Assembly (NCBI RefSeq): GCF_025770735.1
Contig: NZ_JAODPB010000003.1
Location: forward strand, 434,001 to 498,000
DNA from: Shouchella tritolerans
GTDB taxonomy: Bacteria > Bacillota > Bacilli > Bacillales > Bacillaceae_D
DNA length: 64,000 bases
Direction of reading: 5' to 3'
The position numbers were made by a program, and so were the translations under genes. This document shows, piece after piece, positions 34,164 to 43,239 of this stretch. The notes under the pieces were generated by a model. The model ran no database searches and was not told the DNA's origin. It worked only from the letters and a program-made list of their open reading frames with translations. Position 1 is the first letter of the stretch. The number at the start of each line of letters is the position of its first letter.

Positions 34164-35270
34164 ATGGATGAGAAAATTTTTATTAGTCCAAGCAAGTATG
34201 TTCAAGGCCGAGGTGTTCTAGACAAGACGGGGGAATACGTAAAAGACTTAGGCAAAAAGGCGCTGCTTATGGCCGATGAATTTGTCTGGGGGATAGCTGG
34301 AAACCGAGTGGCTGACAGCTTGAAAGAAGCAGGCCTTGACGTGGTGGAAGTCACATTTGAAGGTGAATCGTCTGAAGCGGAAATTAAGCGGATTGTAAAA
34401 AAGGCCGAAAACGAAGGCGCTGATATCATTGTTGGAATCGGCGGCGGAAAAACATTGGATACAGCTAAAGGGGTACGTGATCGTTTACAAGATGCCGGCT
34501 GTGCCATTGTTCCGACAACGGCTTCAACCGATGCGCCGACAAGCGCTTTGTCGGTCATCTATTCAGAAGACGGCGTGTTTGAACGCTATTCCTTTTATAG
34601 CAAGAACCCGGATATTATCCTTGTCGATTCGACAGTCATTGCTAGTGCTCCGCCGAAATTTTTAGCAGCAGGCATTGCTGATGCTCTTGCTACTTGGGTC
34701 GAGGCTCGAGCTTCCTTTGAAGGACGGGGCACTACAATGGCAGGAGGAAAAGCAACTATTGCTGGGTTAGCGATTGCTGAGAAGTGTGAGCAGGTTTTAT
34801 TTGATTACGGGTTGCTTGCTTATGAAGCGAATAAACGGGGAGTTGTTTCCCATGCCCTTGAACAAGTTATAGAAGCCAATACACTGCTAAGCGGCCTCGG
34901 GTTTGAAAGCGGAGGTCTCGCGTTGGCGCATGCTGTCCATAATGGTTTTACTGTGCTTGATGGCGATATCCATCATCTAAGCCATGGGGAAAAGGTTTCG
35001 TTTGGCATATTGACACAACTAGCATGGGAAGACCGCAATCAATTTGAGATTAACCATTACATTCAATTTCTGTCAAAACTTGGTTTGCCAGTGACGTTTA
35101 AAGACCTCCATATTGAAGGAATTAGCCGCGACGAGTTATTAAAAGTCGCACAAACGGCTTTGCAAGAAGGCGAAAGCAGCCATAACTTAGCAAGCGTTCC
35201 GTCAGCCGATGACCTCGTTGATGCCATGGTTGCCGCAGACCAGTATTCCATCGCCTATCTCGGAAGATAA
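34164..35270 (+). CDS. gldA: Glycerol dehydrogenase family protein
   Basis: 368 residues of the iron/zinc group III alcohol dehydrogenase family, which oxidises glycerol to dihydroxyacetone with NAD. Evidence: the NAD loop [13 protein letters not shown] (about residue 92), [15 protein letters not shown], and the metal ligands in [14 protein letters not shown] (Asp), [11 protein letters not shown] (His) and [11 protein letters not shown] (His). The length is normal. It is a single gene behind GGAGGGATAGG with its own promoter and terminator. Related 1,2-diol substrates are possible. Confidence 0.9.
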   Translation: MDEKIFISPSKYVQGRGVLDKTGEYVKDLGKKALLMADEFVWGIAGNRVADSLKEAGLDVVEVTFEGESSEAEIKRIVKKAENEGADIIVGIGGGKTLDTAKGVRDRLQDAGCAIVPTTASTDAPTSALSVIYSEDGVFERYSFYSKNPDIILVDSTVIASAPPKFLAAGIADALATWVEARASFEGRGTTMAGGKATIAGLAIAEKCEQVLFDYGLLAYEANKRGVVSHALEQVIEANTLLSGLGFESGGLALAHAVHNGFTVLDGDIHHLSHGEKVSFGILTQLAWEDRNQFEINHYIQFLSKLGLPVTFKDLHIEGISRDELLKVAQTALQEGESSHNLASVPSADDLVDAMVAADQYSIAYLGR

Positions 35271-35280
35271 ATCAATAGTA

Positions 35281-35318
35281 AAAGAGCCGAAACCGCAACG
35301 CGATTTCGGCTCTTTTTT
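35281..35318 (+). terminator. Terminator after gldA
   Basis: AAAGAGCCGAAA pairs with TTTCGGCTCTTT around an 11-base loop, followed by more T. The remaining 35319-35602 shows no gene or clear element. Confidence 0.9.
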
Positions 35319-35602
35319 GCCATAAACTCGGGATGGCGAAACCTCTCAAATACCGCTTTCGATTCAACGATTAGGGGCATCCTCACCGTGAAGAAAGCAC
35401 TGATTGATAGGCGTTGCACATTTACGTTTGTGTCATTCGCCCCTTCGCTTTCCGTCGATCAGCCCTCACAAGCGTTTCGTCTGATTAAGTTTGGTGATGA
35501 GAAAGAAACAGAACAAATGTTCCCTTTTTCTTTTGTTTCTGGTAGAATAGAATAAGAGTGAACAACATGGACGGGCATCAAATTGTAAAGGAGGCGATCT
35601 AC

Positions 35603-35977
35603 TTGGAGGAAAGAGAACTGTTAAAATTGATTTTGGAAAAAACGGTGGCCACGGAAAAGAGTGTCAAGGAATTAACTACTCGTTTGGGTGGATTGGAAAA
35701 GCGTTTTGACGGCTTAGAAGGACGTATTGATGGGTTAGAAAAGCGTTTTGACGGTTTAGAAGGGCGTATTGATGGGTTAGAAACTCGTTTTCAACGGGTA
35801 GAAAACGACGTGAATAAGTTGAAAGAAGAACAAGGCATGATCAAACAAGCAGTGATGGAAACGAACAAAAATGTGAAACAGTTAATGGAAGACCAAAAAT
35901 CAACCTATGAAATTTTGAGCGAACATGACGTGGCGATCCGGGCAATCCGCAGGCGAATACAAAAGTTGGAGGCGTAA
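35603..35977 (+). CDS. Coiled-coil protein with 14-residue tandem repeats
   Basis: 124 residues from TTG 35603, which has a perfect AAAGGAGG site (35587-35594) 8 bases upstream. The frame also contains GTG 35558 and ATG 35567, both without such a site. The protein is a long charged coiled coil with the heptad pair KRFDGLEGRIDGLE repeated twice (DNA units 35699-35740 and 35741-35782, 42 bp each, two silent differences) and then a degenerate copy. No domain beyond the coil is recognised. It may be a structural or DNA-associated small protein. The gene is followed by repeat copy C. Confidence 0.68.
   Translation: MEERELLKLILEKTVATEKSVKELTTRLGGLEKRFDGLEGRIDGLEKRFDGLEGRIDGLETRFQRVENDVNKLKEEQGMIKQAVMETNKNVKQLMEDQKSTYEILSEHDVAIRAIRRRIQKLEA
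35699..35782 (+). repeat. Two 42-bp in-frame tandem repeats in the coiled-coil gene
   Basis: Units 35699-35740 and 35741-35782 encode the same 14 residues and differ at two third-codon positions. The unit number is likely to vary between strains through slippage. Confidence 0.85.
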
Positions 35978-35996
35978 CGTCAGTAGTAAATAGAAC

Positions 35997-36117
35997 AAGG
36001 TCGTTTAACATGAGCGATGCAAATAGACGGAGGTTCATAAGTCTATGAACGGTAGGCAACGAAGCATGCGAGCGTTTGTCTACAAGTCTGAAGCCGCCAA
36101 TCACTTGGCGGCTTTTT
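35997..36117 (+). repeat. Repeat copy C: shortened, diverged copy of the 154-bp element
   Basis: The right part aligns with copies A and B: GATGCAAATAGACGGAGG, a GTTCAT/ATGAAC hairpin, then GCGAGCGTTTGTCTACAAG and TCTGAAG, directly joined to a terminator hairpin (36091-36114). The left third with the 10-bp stem is missing or unrecognisable, and there is no left hairpin duplication. As in the other copies it lies downstream of a gene in the same direction and between convergent genes. Confidence 0.72.
36091..36117. terminator. Terminator at the right end of repeat copy C
   Basis: AAGCCGCC (36091-36098) pairs with GGCGGCTT (36107-36114), followed by TTT. It probably serves both the coiled-coil gene and the convergent amidohydrolase genes. 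Confidence 0.8.
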
Positions 36118-36122
36118 AGCAT

Positions 36123-37280
36123 CTACTGTGGATTAGAATGGTAAACACAGCTACCATTAATATAGGTGGCGCAAAGTTTTGTTTTTGTCGCAAATGGATG
36201 GCCTGTCCAAATCGCCAGGTCAGCGTCTTTTCCTACTTCTAGTGAGCCGACGCGGTTTGAGATGCCGGCTAATTCTGCAGCAGTGCGAGTGATGCTTGCG
36301 AGTGCTGTTTCTGAGGAAAGTCCGTATTTGACTGCTTCCGCTGCGCAGACGGATAAATATTGAATAGGCGTAAAAGGATGGTCTGTCATAATCGCAAATG
36401 GGATGCCTGCTTCGTCCATTAGGGCAGGGCTTTTAGGAGTGCTGTTCCGCAATTCATATTTAGAAGCAGACATCATAAATGGACCGAGTGTGACCGCGAC
36501 CCCTGCTTTTTGGATCGCATCAATCATCATATAGCCTTCTGTCGCATGCTCGAGATGGAGCTTGACGCCAAATTCATCGGCAATGCGAAGGGCAGTCGCA
36601 ATGTCGTCGGCACGATGGCAGTGGAGGCGGAGCGGCATGGTGCCATTTAAAACTTCAATAAACGGCCACAGCTCTTGGAGATCAACACCGAGTTCCTCTT
36701 TTGCCAAATGCCGATAAGGCAAAGCTTTCAAGAAGCCATTACGGATAATCGAAGCAACCGCCATGCGTGTGAATGGCTTTTTGTGATAGGTTTGTCCGAA
36801 AACGTTTTTGGGGTTTTCGCCTAGAGCACCTTTCAGCCCGCTTCGTTTTATTAAGAGACGCTCTTCTAATGTAGCGCCAGCTGTTTTCAAAATGGACCAA
36901 ATGCCGCCAATGGGGTTGGCACTTCCAGCGCCTGTTTGTACAGTGGTGACGCCGCCTCGCACAGCATCTTGGAAGGAAAAATGGTCTAAATGAATGCCGT
37001 CCGTTGCCTCCATTAGAGGGGTAAACGGTTCGGAATATTCATTGGCGTCGTTTACGTCCTCTATCACTTCGGCCCAGATGCCTACATGGGTGTGGATATC
37101 AATGAGTCCCGGTGTAATAACCATCCCTTTTGCCTCGACTTCTTTTGTGCCAGCTGGAACATTCAGATGGCGGCCAATCGCTGTAACTTTGCCGTTGGCG
37201 ATGTAGAGATCTCCTGATTGGATAACCGTAAAATCGGTATCGACTGTATACAAATCTGCGCCGCGAAATACTGTATTCAT
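36123..37280 (-). CDS. Amidohydrolase family protein, metal site intact
   Basis: 385 residues of the amidohydrolase superfamily (imidazolonepropionase / iso-aspartyl-type architecture). GMVITPGLIDIHTHVG places the first metal motif HTH at residues 63-65. LHCHRADD, LHLEHATEG and IMTDHPFTP provide the later histidine and aspartate ligands, and LEVGKDADLAIW is the typical C-terminal beta-strand. The substrate is unknown, but a cyclic amide, dipeptide derivative or isopeptide fits the neighbours (Dpp-like importer, M20 peptidase). It overlaps the upstream paralogue by 4 bases. Confidence 0.85.
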   Translation of the reverse strand: MNTVFRGADLYTVDTDFTVIQSGDLYIANGKVTAIGRHLNVPAGTKEVEAKGMVITPGLIDIHTHVGIWAEVIEDVNDANEYSEPFTPLMEATDGIHLDHFSFQDAVRGGVTTVQTGAGSANPIGGIWSILKTAGATLEERLLIKRSGLKGALGENPKNVFGQTYHKKPFTRMAVASIIRNGFLKALPYRHLAKEELGVDLQELWPFIEVLNGTMPLRLHCHRADDIATALRIADEFGVKLHLEHATEGYMMIDAIQKAGVAVTLGPFMMSASKYELRNSTPKSPALMDEAGIPFAIMTDHPFTPIQYLSVCAAEAVKYGLSSETALASITRTAAELAGISNRVGSLEVGKDADLAIWTGHPFATKTKLCATYINGSCVYHSNPQ

Positions 37281-38368
37281 CGCTGTTCCCTCTCCTTTTC
37301 ATAACAGAGTTTGCCACTTACAAACGTGTGGGTAACGGAGCTTGTTAACGATAAAGGATCGCCATTCCAAATGGCAATATCGGCTTGCTTTCCTGCCGTA
37401 ATTGAGCCAGTTCTGTCAGAGATGCCTAAACATTGGGCGGTGGCAAGCGTAAGGGCGTTTAATGCGTGCTTTTCGTCCAAACCTTCTCGTACTGCCAGCG
37501 CGGCTTCTAACTTTAAGTTCCGCACAGATGTGGTAGGATGGTCTGAGATGATCGCATGGGGGATGCCTGATAAAACGACTTTTTTATGAAAGGAAGGGCA
37601 CAATTTTTGTTGCTCGTGACGTTCCCGCGCTTGGAACATCGGCCCTGCAAAGAGAGACGCTCCTCGTTGTTTTAACTCGTACAGCTGACGCTCATTGGCG
37701 CCTGTACCATGAACAAGCGTCAATGAAAATGCATACTCTTCTTGGAGGCGCAACGCTGTGTCAATGTCAGTCCCGTGGTAAGCGCGGATAAACACATTTG
37801 CTGGCGTGCCGTGCTTGTCAAAGTAACGGCGCAAGGAAGCGGCAATGCCCATTCTTGTTAATGGTTTATTGGTTTGTTGTTTAAACATATGTTTTGGGAT
37901 GTCGCCCAGTGAAAAAGCATGACCGTACGAAGGCTTAATTGCCATCTCGTCCACTGTTGCCCCGTCATGCTTCACAATGGTTGTTTGTGCGCCGATCACG
38001 CTCCCTGGTCCAGAAACGACATGGGAAACTGTCACACCATTAGCAAGCGCTTCTTTAAATGCAGCGTCAAAAGGATAAATGCTGTCGAGGATTCGATAAG
38101 GAGCCAAATCGTCGCTTTGGGCGGTTTCTGTCTCATCCCCGCCTTCCCAGCGAATACCGATTTCTTTTGCGCCAATTTGGCTAAATCCATCTATAAATCC
38201 TGGTAGTACATAGTGATCGCCCACATCGGTAACAAGGCAGTTTTCAGGGAGCGATTCGTCATAGGGAAGCAATGCCTCAATGTGCGTGCCTTGGAGCAAA
38301 ATCGTTTTCGCTTGATACGCTCCTAAATCGGAATCATAAACGCGAGTAGAACGAATAGCTGTATACAT
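37277..38368 (-). CDS. Amidohydrolase-like protein lacking the HxH metal motif
   Basis: 363 residues, clearly a paralogue of the protein encoded next (shared TRMGIAASLRRYF / TRMAVASIIRNGF region, GPMF, ISDHPTTS, AGKQADIAIWNGDP). The usual PGLIDxHxH is replaced by PGFIDGFSQ, so the two metal histidines are Phe62 and Gln64. LVHGTG and the late SDHP remain. It is probably a non-catalytic or altered subunit paired with the intact enzyme, made by coupled translation (4-base overlap). A one-metal hydrolase is the alternative. Confidence 0.82.
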   Translation of the reverse strand: MYTAIRSTRVYDSDLGAYQAKTILLQGTHIEALLPYDESLPENCLVTDVGDHYVLPGFIDGFSQIGAKEIGIRWEGGDETETAQSDDLAPYRILDSIYPFDAAFKEALANGVTVSHVVSGPGSVIGAQTTIVKHDGATVDEMAIKPSYGHAFSLGDIPKHMFKQQTNKPLTRMGIAASLRRYFDKHGTPANVFIRAYHGTDIDTALRLQEEYAFSLTLVHGTGANERQLYELKQRGASLFAGPMFQARERHEQQKLCPSFHKKVVLSGIPHAIISDHPTTSVRNLKLEAALAVREGLDEKHALNALTLATAQCLGISDRTGSITAGKQADIAIWNGDPLSLTSSVTHTFVSGKLCYEKEREQR

Positions 38369-38456
38369 TACAGAACATCCTTTCTAAAAAGTTATGGCTA
38401 CTTAGGATATGTACAAAAGAAGAGAAGCGAGGAAACGCGCTTCTCTTCTAGATGCA

Positions 38457-40043
38457 TTAGTCGACGGAGACATTGGTACCGTAAGGCGTAACGATGCGGA
38501 TAGAACCGTCTGGGCTAACGTTAAAGCCGTGTACGCGGGAAGAAACGCCAGCCGCTGTTTCCGTATTATCGAGTTCGATTCGTGGGACATCAGCCATAAT
38601 GAGCTCAAGTGCTTCCTGGTAAATCGCTGCACGTTCTTCTTGGTCATCTGTTTCCGACGTTGCTTTTGTGAGCAACGCATCGACTTCCTCATTTTTGTAG
38701 CCTTTTCCGTTTCCGAGCGCGCCAATTTGGTCGCTATGGAACAGCTGGTACAAATAGAAATCAGGGTCAGGATACCATGTCCATCCGCCAATCGACATCG
38801 GCGCTTGGCCTTTGGAGACGATGTCCGAATAAGTGCCCCATTCCACTGTATTGATCGTTACATTAACGCCGATCTCTGCCATTTGGTTTTGGAAAATCGT
38901 CGCGTATGGGACGCGGCTCTCGGCCACGTAAATTTCGGTATCAAAGCCATCAGGGTAACCTGCTTCTGCCAAAAGCTCTTTTGCTGCTTCTGGGTCGTAG
39001 GAAGGCGCTAAGCTTTCTTGTGCTTCATCGTAGCCCCATGATTGGCGCGGGATTGGCAAATAGGAAACTTCTGCTCCACCCCATTGGTAAACACCGTCTA
39101 CCATTTCTTGCACGTTCGTGCCTTTGTAAATAGCCTCGCGTACTTTCGGGTCTGCTGTCGGCCCTTCGACGTTGTTTAGATCCAAGTATGTTGTTGCCAA
39201 GCCTGGGACAGATATAAGTTCCAAGTTGCCGTCTTGTTCAATCAATTCCCGGTCTTGTCCTTTCACATCCGTTGCGATATCAATATCGCCTGAACGTAAA
39301 GAATTTGTCATCATTGTTGGATCAGGAATGATTTGAAAGTTCAACTGGGCTAAGTTAGGTGTCTCTCCCCAGTAATTTTCATGGCGTTCTAGCTTCACCA
39401 TTTGGTCTTGTTGCCATTGTTCCAGTGTAAAAGGGCCGGTTCCGACCAAGTGAGAGCCAAAGCTATCCCCGTGGCCTTCCACTTCTTCTTTCGGAACAAT
39501 CACATTGCCAGCATCGGTCAAAACAGCCAATAAGGCAGAGTTTGGTGTGTTTAAAATGAGCTTGACTTCCGTGTCGTTAATGACTTCGACTTCTTCTACC
39601 ATACGGAGGCGATTTAAAGCCGATTCGTTCGCTGAACGTTCCAAACTATATTTTACATCTTCCGCTGTCATTTTCCGCCCGTCTTGGTAATCGCCAGGCT
39701 GGAAATAAACGTCATCGCGTAACTTAAAGGTGTAGCTCATCAAGTCGTCAGCGGCTTCCCATTCGGTTGCCAAGGAAGGGACGATTTCGGTTAAATCTTC
39801 GTTATAGACGACGAGCGTGTCAGCGACATTGCGAATAATATGACTTTCATATTGGCCAGAGTAATCGACTGGATCAAATGTTTTCGGGTTTGCTGATAGA
39901 CCAATTGTCAACGTGCCATCGGCATTTTCACCAGCGCCATTGCTAGCATTGCCTTCTGAAGCCGTATCGCCTCCCCCTCCGCCACAAGCACCTAATGCCA
40001 ACAGCGAAGCAGCCAAAAGAAATGGAAGTGCTGTTTTTTTCAT
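38457..40043 (-). CDS. ABC transporter substrate-binding lipoprotein, peptide/opine type (family 5)
   Basis: 528 residues from ATG 40043, behind AAGGGGG. Signal peptide with lipobox LALGACGGG (Cys near residue 19), then a Gly/Ser/Asn-rich linker. SBP family 5 marks: FDPVDYSGQYES, VVPSLATEWEAAD-like start of domain I (IVPSLATEWE), MTAEDVKYSLER, and VGTGPFTLEQW. It binds oligopeptides or similar ligands for the importer encoded divergently at 40360. The frame extends upstream to 40109 without a ribosome site. Confidence 0.9.
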   Translation of the reverse strand: MKKTALPFLLAASLLALGACGGGGGDTASEGNASNGAGENADGTLTIGLSANPKTFDPVDYSGQYESHIIRNVADTLVVYNEDLTEIVPSLATEWEAADDLMSYTFKLRDDVYFQPGDYQDGRKMTAEDVKYSLERSANESALNRLRMVEEVEVINDTEVKLILNTPNSALLAVLTDAGNVIVPKEEVEGHGDSFGSHLVGTGPFTLEQWQQDQMVKLERHENYWGETPNLAQLNFQIIPDPTMMTNSLRSGDIDIATDVKGQDRELIEQDGNLELISVPGLATTYLDLNNVEGPTADPKVREAIYKGTNVQEMVDGVYQWGGAEVSYLPIPRQSWGYDEAQESLAPSYDPEAAKELLAEAGYPDGFDTEIYVAESRVPYATIFQNQMAEIGVNVTINTVEWGTYSDIVSKGQAPMSIGGWTWYPDPDFYLYQLFHSDQIGALGNGKGYKNEEVDALLTKATSETDDQEERAAIYQEALELIMADVPRIELDNTETAAGVSSRVHGFNVSPDGSIRIVTPYGTNVSVD

Positions 40044-40107
40044 TTTGCTGATATCCCCCTTGTGTGTTTCTAATAGTGAAACATTGATTCTGAAAATTCC
40101 TACGCTC

Positions 40108-40303
40108 ACTTTAGCGCAAGAAGTCTGAAAAGTAAATGGTTATTTTTTCAGATTTTTATTTTATCCATTTATTTTTAAGGGTTTTCATTTGAAAAACCAA
40201 TTAAACAAAGGGTTTTCTGCTGTCAGATTTCCTAACGACGAAAATCAAACTTTCTGAAATACAGAAAATTAACCATTTACAAAGGTCGTTGTTATGCTAT
40301 AAT
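40108..40303. promoter_or_regulatory. Mirror-image promoter/operator region between the binding-protein and permease genes
   Basis: Plus strand: TTTACA (40276-40281), 16 bases, TATAAT (40298-40303). Minus strand: TTTACT (40136-40131), 17 bases, TAAAGT (40113-40108). Each -35 is embedded in a copy of the same 11-base word: GTAAATGGTTA at 40132-40142 and its exact reverse complement at 40270-40280. A repressor bound at the two sites would close both promoters at once. TTTCTGAAATACAGAAA (40251-40267 region) is another dyad. The 316-base gap holds no gene. Confidence 0.65.
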
Positions 40304-40359
40304 CAGCTTTAAATTTCAGATAACGAATCAATGATTCAATTTTTACTAGGGGGATCGTC

Positions 40360-41325
40360 ATGATTCAATTTGTCGGCAAACGGTTGTTGGATTTAATCCC
40401 AACTTTATTCGTCGTTTCATTGGTTATTTTTATCATTACCCGACTCTTACCTGGGGATCCGGCAAGCGTGATGCTTGGTCCGCAAGCAAGTGTAGAAGAC
40501 GTGGAAGCATTAAGGGTCGAACTGGGGCTAGACCAGCCGTTTTTTCAGCAGCTTCTCCACTATTTTAAAGATTTGCTCCAGCTTGATTTTGGCACGTCTG
40601 CTTATTATAACGAACCAGTGTTGTCTTTAATCATGGACCGTTTTCCCAACACATTGCTGCTTGCCGTCTTCGCTCTGACAATTGCCTTGTTAGTTGGTGT
40701 ACCAGCTGGAATGATAGCCGCAGCAAAACGAAATTCAGTCATTGACTATCTTGTCACATTCGGTTCCCTTGTCGGTGTATCGATGCCCGTTTTTTGGCTT
40801 GGCGTTATGTTTGTGCTTTTTTTCAGCGTTCAGCTTGGTTGGTTGCCAGCAACAGGGATGGGTTCCCTTGACAACGGTCTGTGGGATTTCTTCAAATACT
40901 TGCTTCTCCCAAGCGTGACACTTGCGACTATACCAATGGCTGAGTTTGCTCGTATTACTCGATCCAGCATGCTGGAAGTAGGGGCGCAAGACTATATTAA
41001 AACGGCGCGGGCAAAAGGATTAAAAGAATTTTGGGTGATCAGTAAACATGCGTTTAAAAATGCGTTGACGCCTTTACTGACTGTAACCGGCATGCAAGTG
41101 TCGATGCTACTAGGTGGCGCGGTGTTGACGGAGACGATTTACGCGTGGCCAGGAATGGGGCGAATGATCGTTGATGCGATCGACAAACGGGATTTTATTG
41201 TCGTCCAAGGGTCTGTCTTGTTTATTGCCCTCATTTTCGTATTGGTGAATTTAGTCGTTGATTTATTGTACAAAGTCGTTAACCCGAGGGTTGATCTAAA
41301 TGGCTCAAAAGGAGGAACGTCCTAA
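40360..41325 (+). CDS. Dipeptide/opine-type ABC transporter permease (DppB family)
   Basis: 321 residues with six membrane helices. The N-terminus (KRLLDLIPTLFVVSLVIFII, core RLLDLIPTLFVVS) and LPGDPASVMLG are typical of DppB/OppB/NikB proteins. The EAA-type loop is near YIKTARAKGLKEFWVISKHAFKNAL (core YIKTARAKGL). The stop overlaps the next start by one base. It starts the importer operon 40360-46428. Confidence 0.92.
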   Translation: MIQFVGKRLLDLIPTLFVVSLVIFIITRLLPGDPASVMLGPQASVEDVEALRVELGLDQPFFQQLLHYFKDLLQLDFGTSAYYNEPVLSLIMDRFPNTLLLAVFALTIALLVGVPAGMIAAAKRNSVIDYLVTFGSLVGVSMPVFWLGVMFVLFFSVQLGWLPATGMGSLDNGLWDFFKYLLLPSVTLATIPMAEFARITRSSMLEVGAQDYIKTARAKGLKEFWVISKHAFKNALTPLLTVTGMQVSMLLGGAVLTETIYAWPGMGRMIVDAIDKRDFIVVQGSVLFIALIFVLVNLVVDLLYKVVNPRVDLNGSKGGTS

Positions 41326-42212
41326 TGGAACAGCCGCCGGTCATCGAACAACAACCCGTTTCGTATGAAGAAAGAAACAAATTCCGATTTTTTCGCAAAC
41401 TTCTTAAAAACAAACTGGCTGCAATAGGGATGGCGATTATTGTCGTGATGGTCATTCTCGCCTTGTTTGCACCTTTGATTGCAACTCATTCTCCGAATGC
41501 AATGGATGCAGCCAATTCGCTTAAACCAGCAGGATCAGGCGGCCATTTGCTTGGGACCGATAATTATGGCCGCGACTTGTTTTCGCGCATCGTCTATGGC
41601 TCACGCATTTCCCTCATTGTTGGCTTAGGTTCTATTGTCCTTGGGGCGCTTGTCGGGACATTCCTTGGCTTAATTGCTGGTTTTTATGGAGGGAAACTTG
41701 ACTCAATCATTATGAGGACAATGGATGGCCTATTTGCGTTTCCGTTTATTTTACTAGCCATTTCACTTATGGCCGTTCTCGGTCAAGGGCTTGTCAATGT
41801 CATCATCGCAATTGGCATTGCGAGTGTTCCGGGATTTGCCCGGATTATCCGCGGCCAAGTACTGTCTGTAAAAGAAGAAGAATTTATTGAAGTAACACGC
41901 TCTCTTGGCGCTAAAAATGGCCGAATTATGTTTTCTCATATTTTGCCAAACTGCCTTGCCCCTTTAATTGTATATGGAACAATGAGCATTGCTGGCGCCG
42001 TCATTTCTGAAGCTGCCCTTAGCTTTCTCGGTTTAGGCGTTCAGCCTCCTACGCCATCTTGGGGCAGCATTTTAAAAGATGGGACAAGCTATCTGGTGTT
42101 GTCTCCTCACATGGCATTGTTTTCTGGATTAGCGATTTTAGTGACTGTACTCGGGTTTAACTTGTTCGGCGATGGGCTTCGTGATGCCCTAGACCCGAAA
42201 ATGAAAGTATAG
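41325..42212 (+). CDS. Dipeptide/opine-type ABC transporter permease (DppC family)
   Basis: 295 residues: an N-terminal OppC_N segment, then LGTDNYGRDLFSRIVYGSRISL (core LGTDNYGRDLFSR), six helices, and the coupling loop FIEVTRSLGAKNGRIMFSHILPN (core VTRSLGAKN). It is translationally coupled to dppB by a one-base overlap. Confidence 0.92.
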   Translation: MEQPPVIEQQPVSYEERNKFRFFRKLLKNKLAAIGMAIIVVMVILALFAPLIATHSPNAMDAANSLKPAGSGGHLLGTDNYGRDLFSRIVYGSRISLIVGLGSIVLGALVGTFLGLIAGFYGGKLDSIIMRTMDGLFAFPFILLAISLMAVLGQGLVNVIIAIGIASVPGFARIIRGQVLSVKEEEFIEVTRSLGAKNGRIMFSHILPNCLAPLIVYGTMSIAGAVISEAALSFLGLGVQPPTPSWGSILKDGTSYLVLSPHMALFSGLAILVTVLGFNLFGDGLRDALDPKMKV

Positions 42213-42222
42213 GAGGGAGATC

Positions 42223-43239
42223 ATGGAAAAACGAGAACGTTTATTGGAAGTAGACAATTTGCATGTTCATTTTCGGTCTTCCGCCCATACAGTCAAAGCG
42301 GTAAATGGTGTCAGTTTTACGCTTCATCGCGGGGAAACAGTCGGCATTGTTGGCGAGTCAGGTTCTGGGAAAAGCGTGACTGCCACCTCGCTTTTACGGC
42401 TATTGCCATCGCCTCCTGCTCATTATCCAAAAGGCGAAATCCGTTACAACGATGAAGATTTGCTAAAGCTGCCTGAAAAACGGATGCGCAGCATTCGCGG
42501 CAATGAGATTTCAATGATTTTCCAAGATCCGATGACGTCTTTAAACCCTGTATTTACGGTTGGCGACCAAATCATGGAAGTGATTCGCCTTCACAATGGG
42601 CTTAGCAAAAAAGAAGCAAAAGAACGGGCAGAGGAAATGTTGCGCCTTGTTGGCATTCCAGAGCCGAAAAAAAGGCTTTCGATGTATCCACATGAGTTTT
42701 CGGGAGGGATGCGCCAGCGTGTGATGATTGCGATTGCGCTCGCATGCAACCCGAAGTTGCTTATTGCCGATGAGCCGACGACGGCTCTTGATGTAACGGT
42801 GCAAGCACAAATTTTAACGTTAATGAAAGATCTGCAGCAGCAATTTAATACTGCCATTATTATGATTACACACGACTTAGGAGTTGTATGGGAAAGCTGC
42901 GACAAAGTGATTGTCATGTATGCTGGCAGTGCGGTGGAAACAGCGTCCGCTAAGACGCTTTATGACAATCCACAACACCCGTATACATGGGGATTGTTTG
43001 ATTCGCAAATTTTATCAACAGTCAGCCAACAAGAACGGCTTCATCCTATTCCTGGATCGCCTCCTGATTTACGTGCTGAAATGAAAGGTTGTTCATTTGC
43101 AAACCGTTGTCCTTATGCAAAAGCGGTGTGTCGAGAGGAAAAGCCGGAGCTGATCGAGACGGAGGAAGGGCACCAAGTCGCTTGTCATTTCCAGACAAAA
43201 GACAAAACGCTCGAACGGAAGGAGAGAGTGTTGGCATGA
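42223..43239 (+). CDS. Peptide-type ABC transporter ATP-binding protein (DppD family)
   Basis: 338 residues with Walker A GESGSGKS, signature FSGGMRQR and Walker [13 protein letters not shown]. The C-terminal oligopeptide-transporter extension has cysteines [15 protein letters not shown], which in DppD relatives may hold an iron-sulfur cluster. ATG 42223 follows GGAGGGAG. Confidence 0.92.
   Translation: MEKRERLLEVDNLHVHFRSSAHTVKAVNGVSFTLHRGETVGIVGESGSGKSVTATSLLRLLPSPPAHYPKGEIRYNDEDLLKLPEKRMRSIRGNEISMIFQDPMTSLNPVFTVGDQIMEVIRLHNGLSKKEAKERAEEMLRLVGIPEPKKRLSMYPHEFSGGMRQRVMIAIALACNPKLLIADEPTTALDVTVQAQILTLMKDLQQQFNTAIIMITHDLGVVWESCDKVIVMYAGSAVETASAKTLYDNPQHPYTWGLFDSQILSTVSQQERLHPIPGSPPDLRAEMKGCSFANRCPYAKAVCREEKPELIETEEGHQVACHFQTKDKTLERKERVLA

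Noticed and set aside
35699-35782. Tandem repeats considered as a CRISPR-like array
   Set aside because: The units are contiguous, in frame and coding, with no spacers.
43089-43235. Upstream extension of the DppF reading frame
   Set aside because: It lies inside dppD in another frame; ATG 43236 with a 4-base overlap is the normal start for this operon type.
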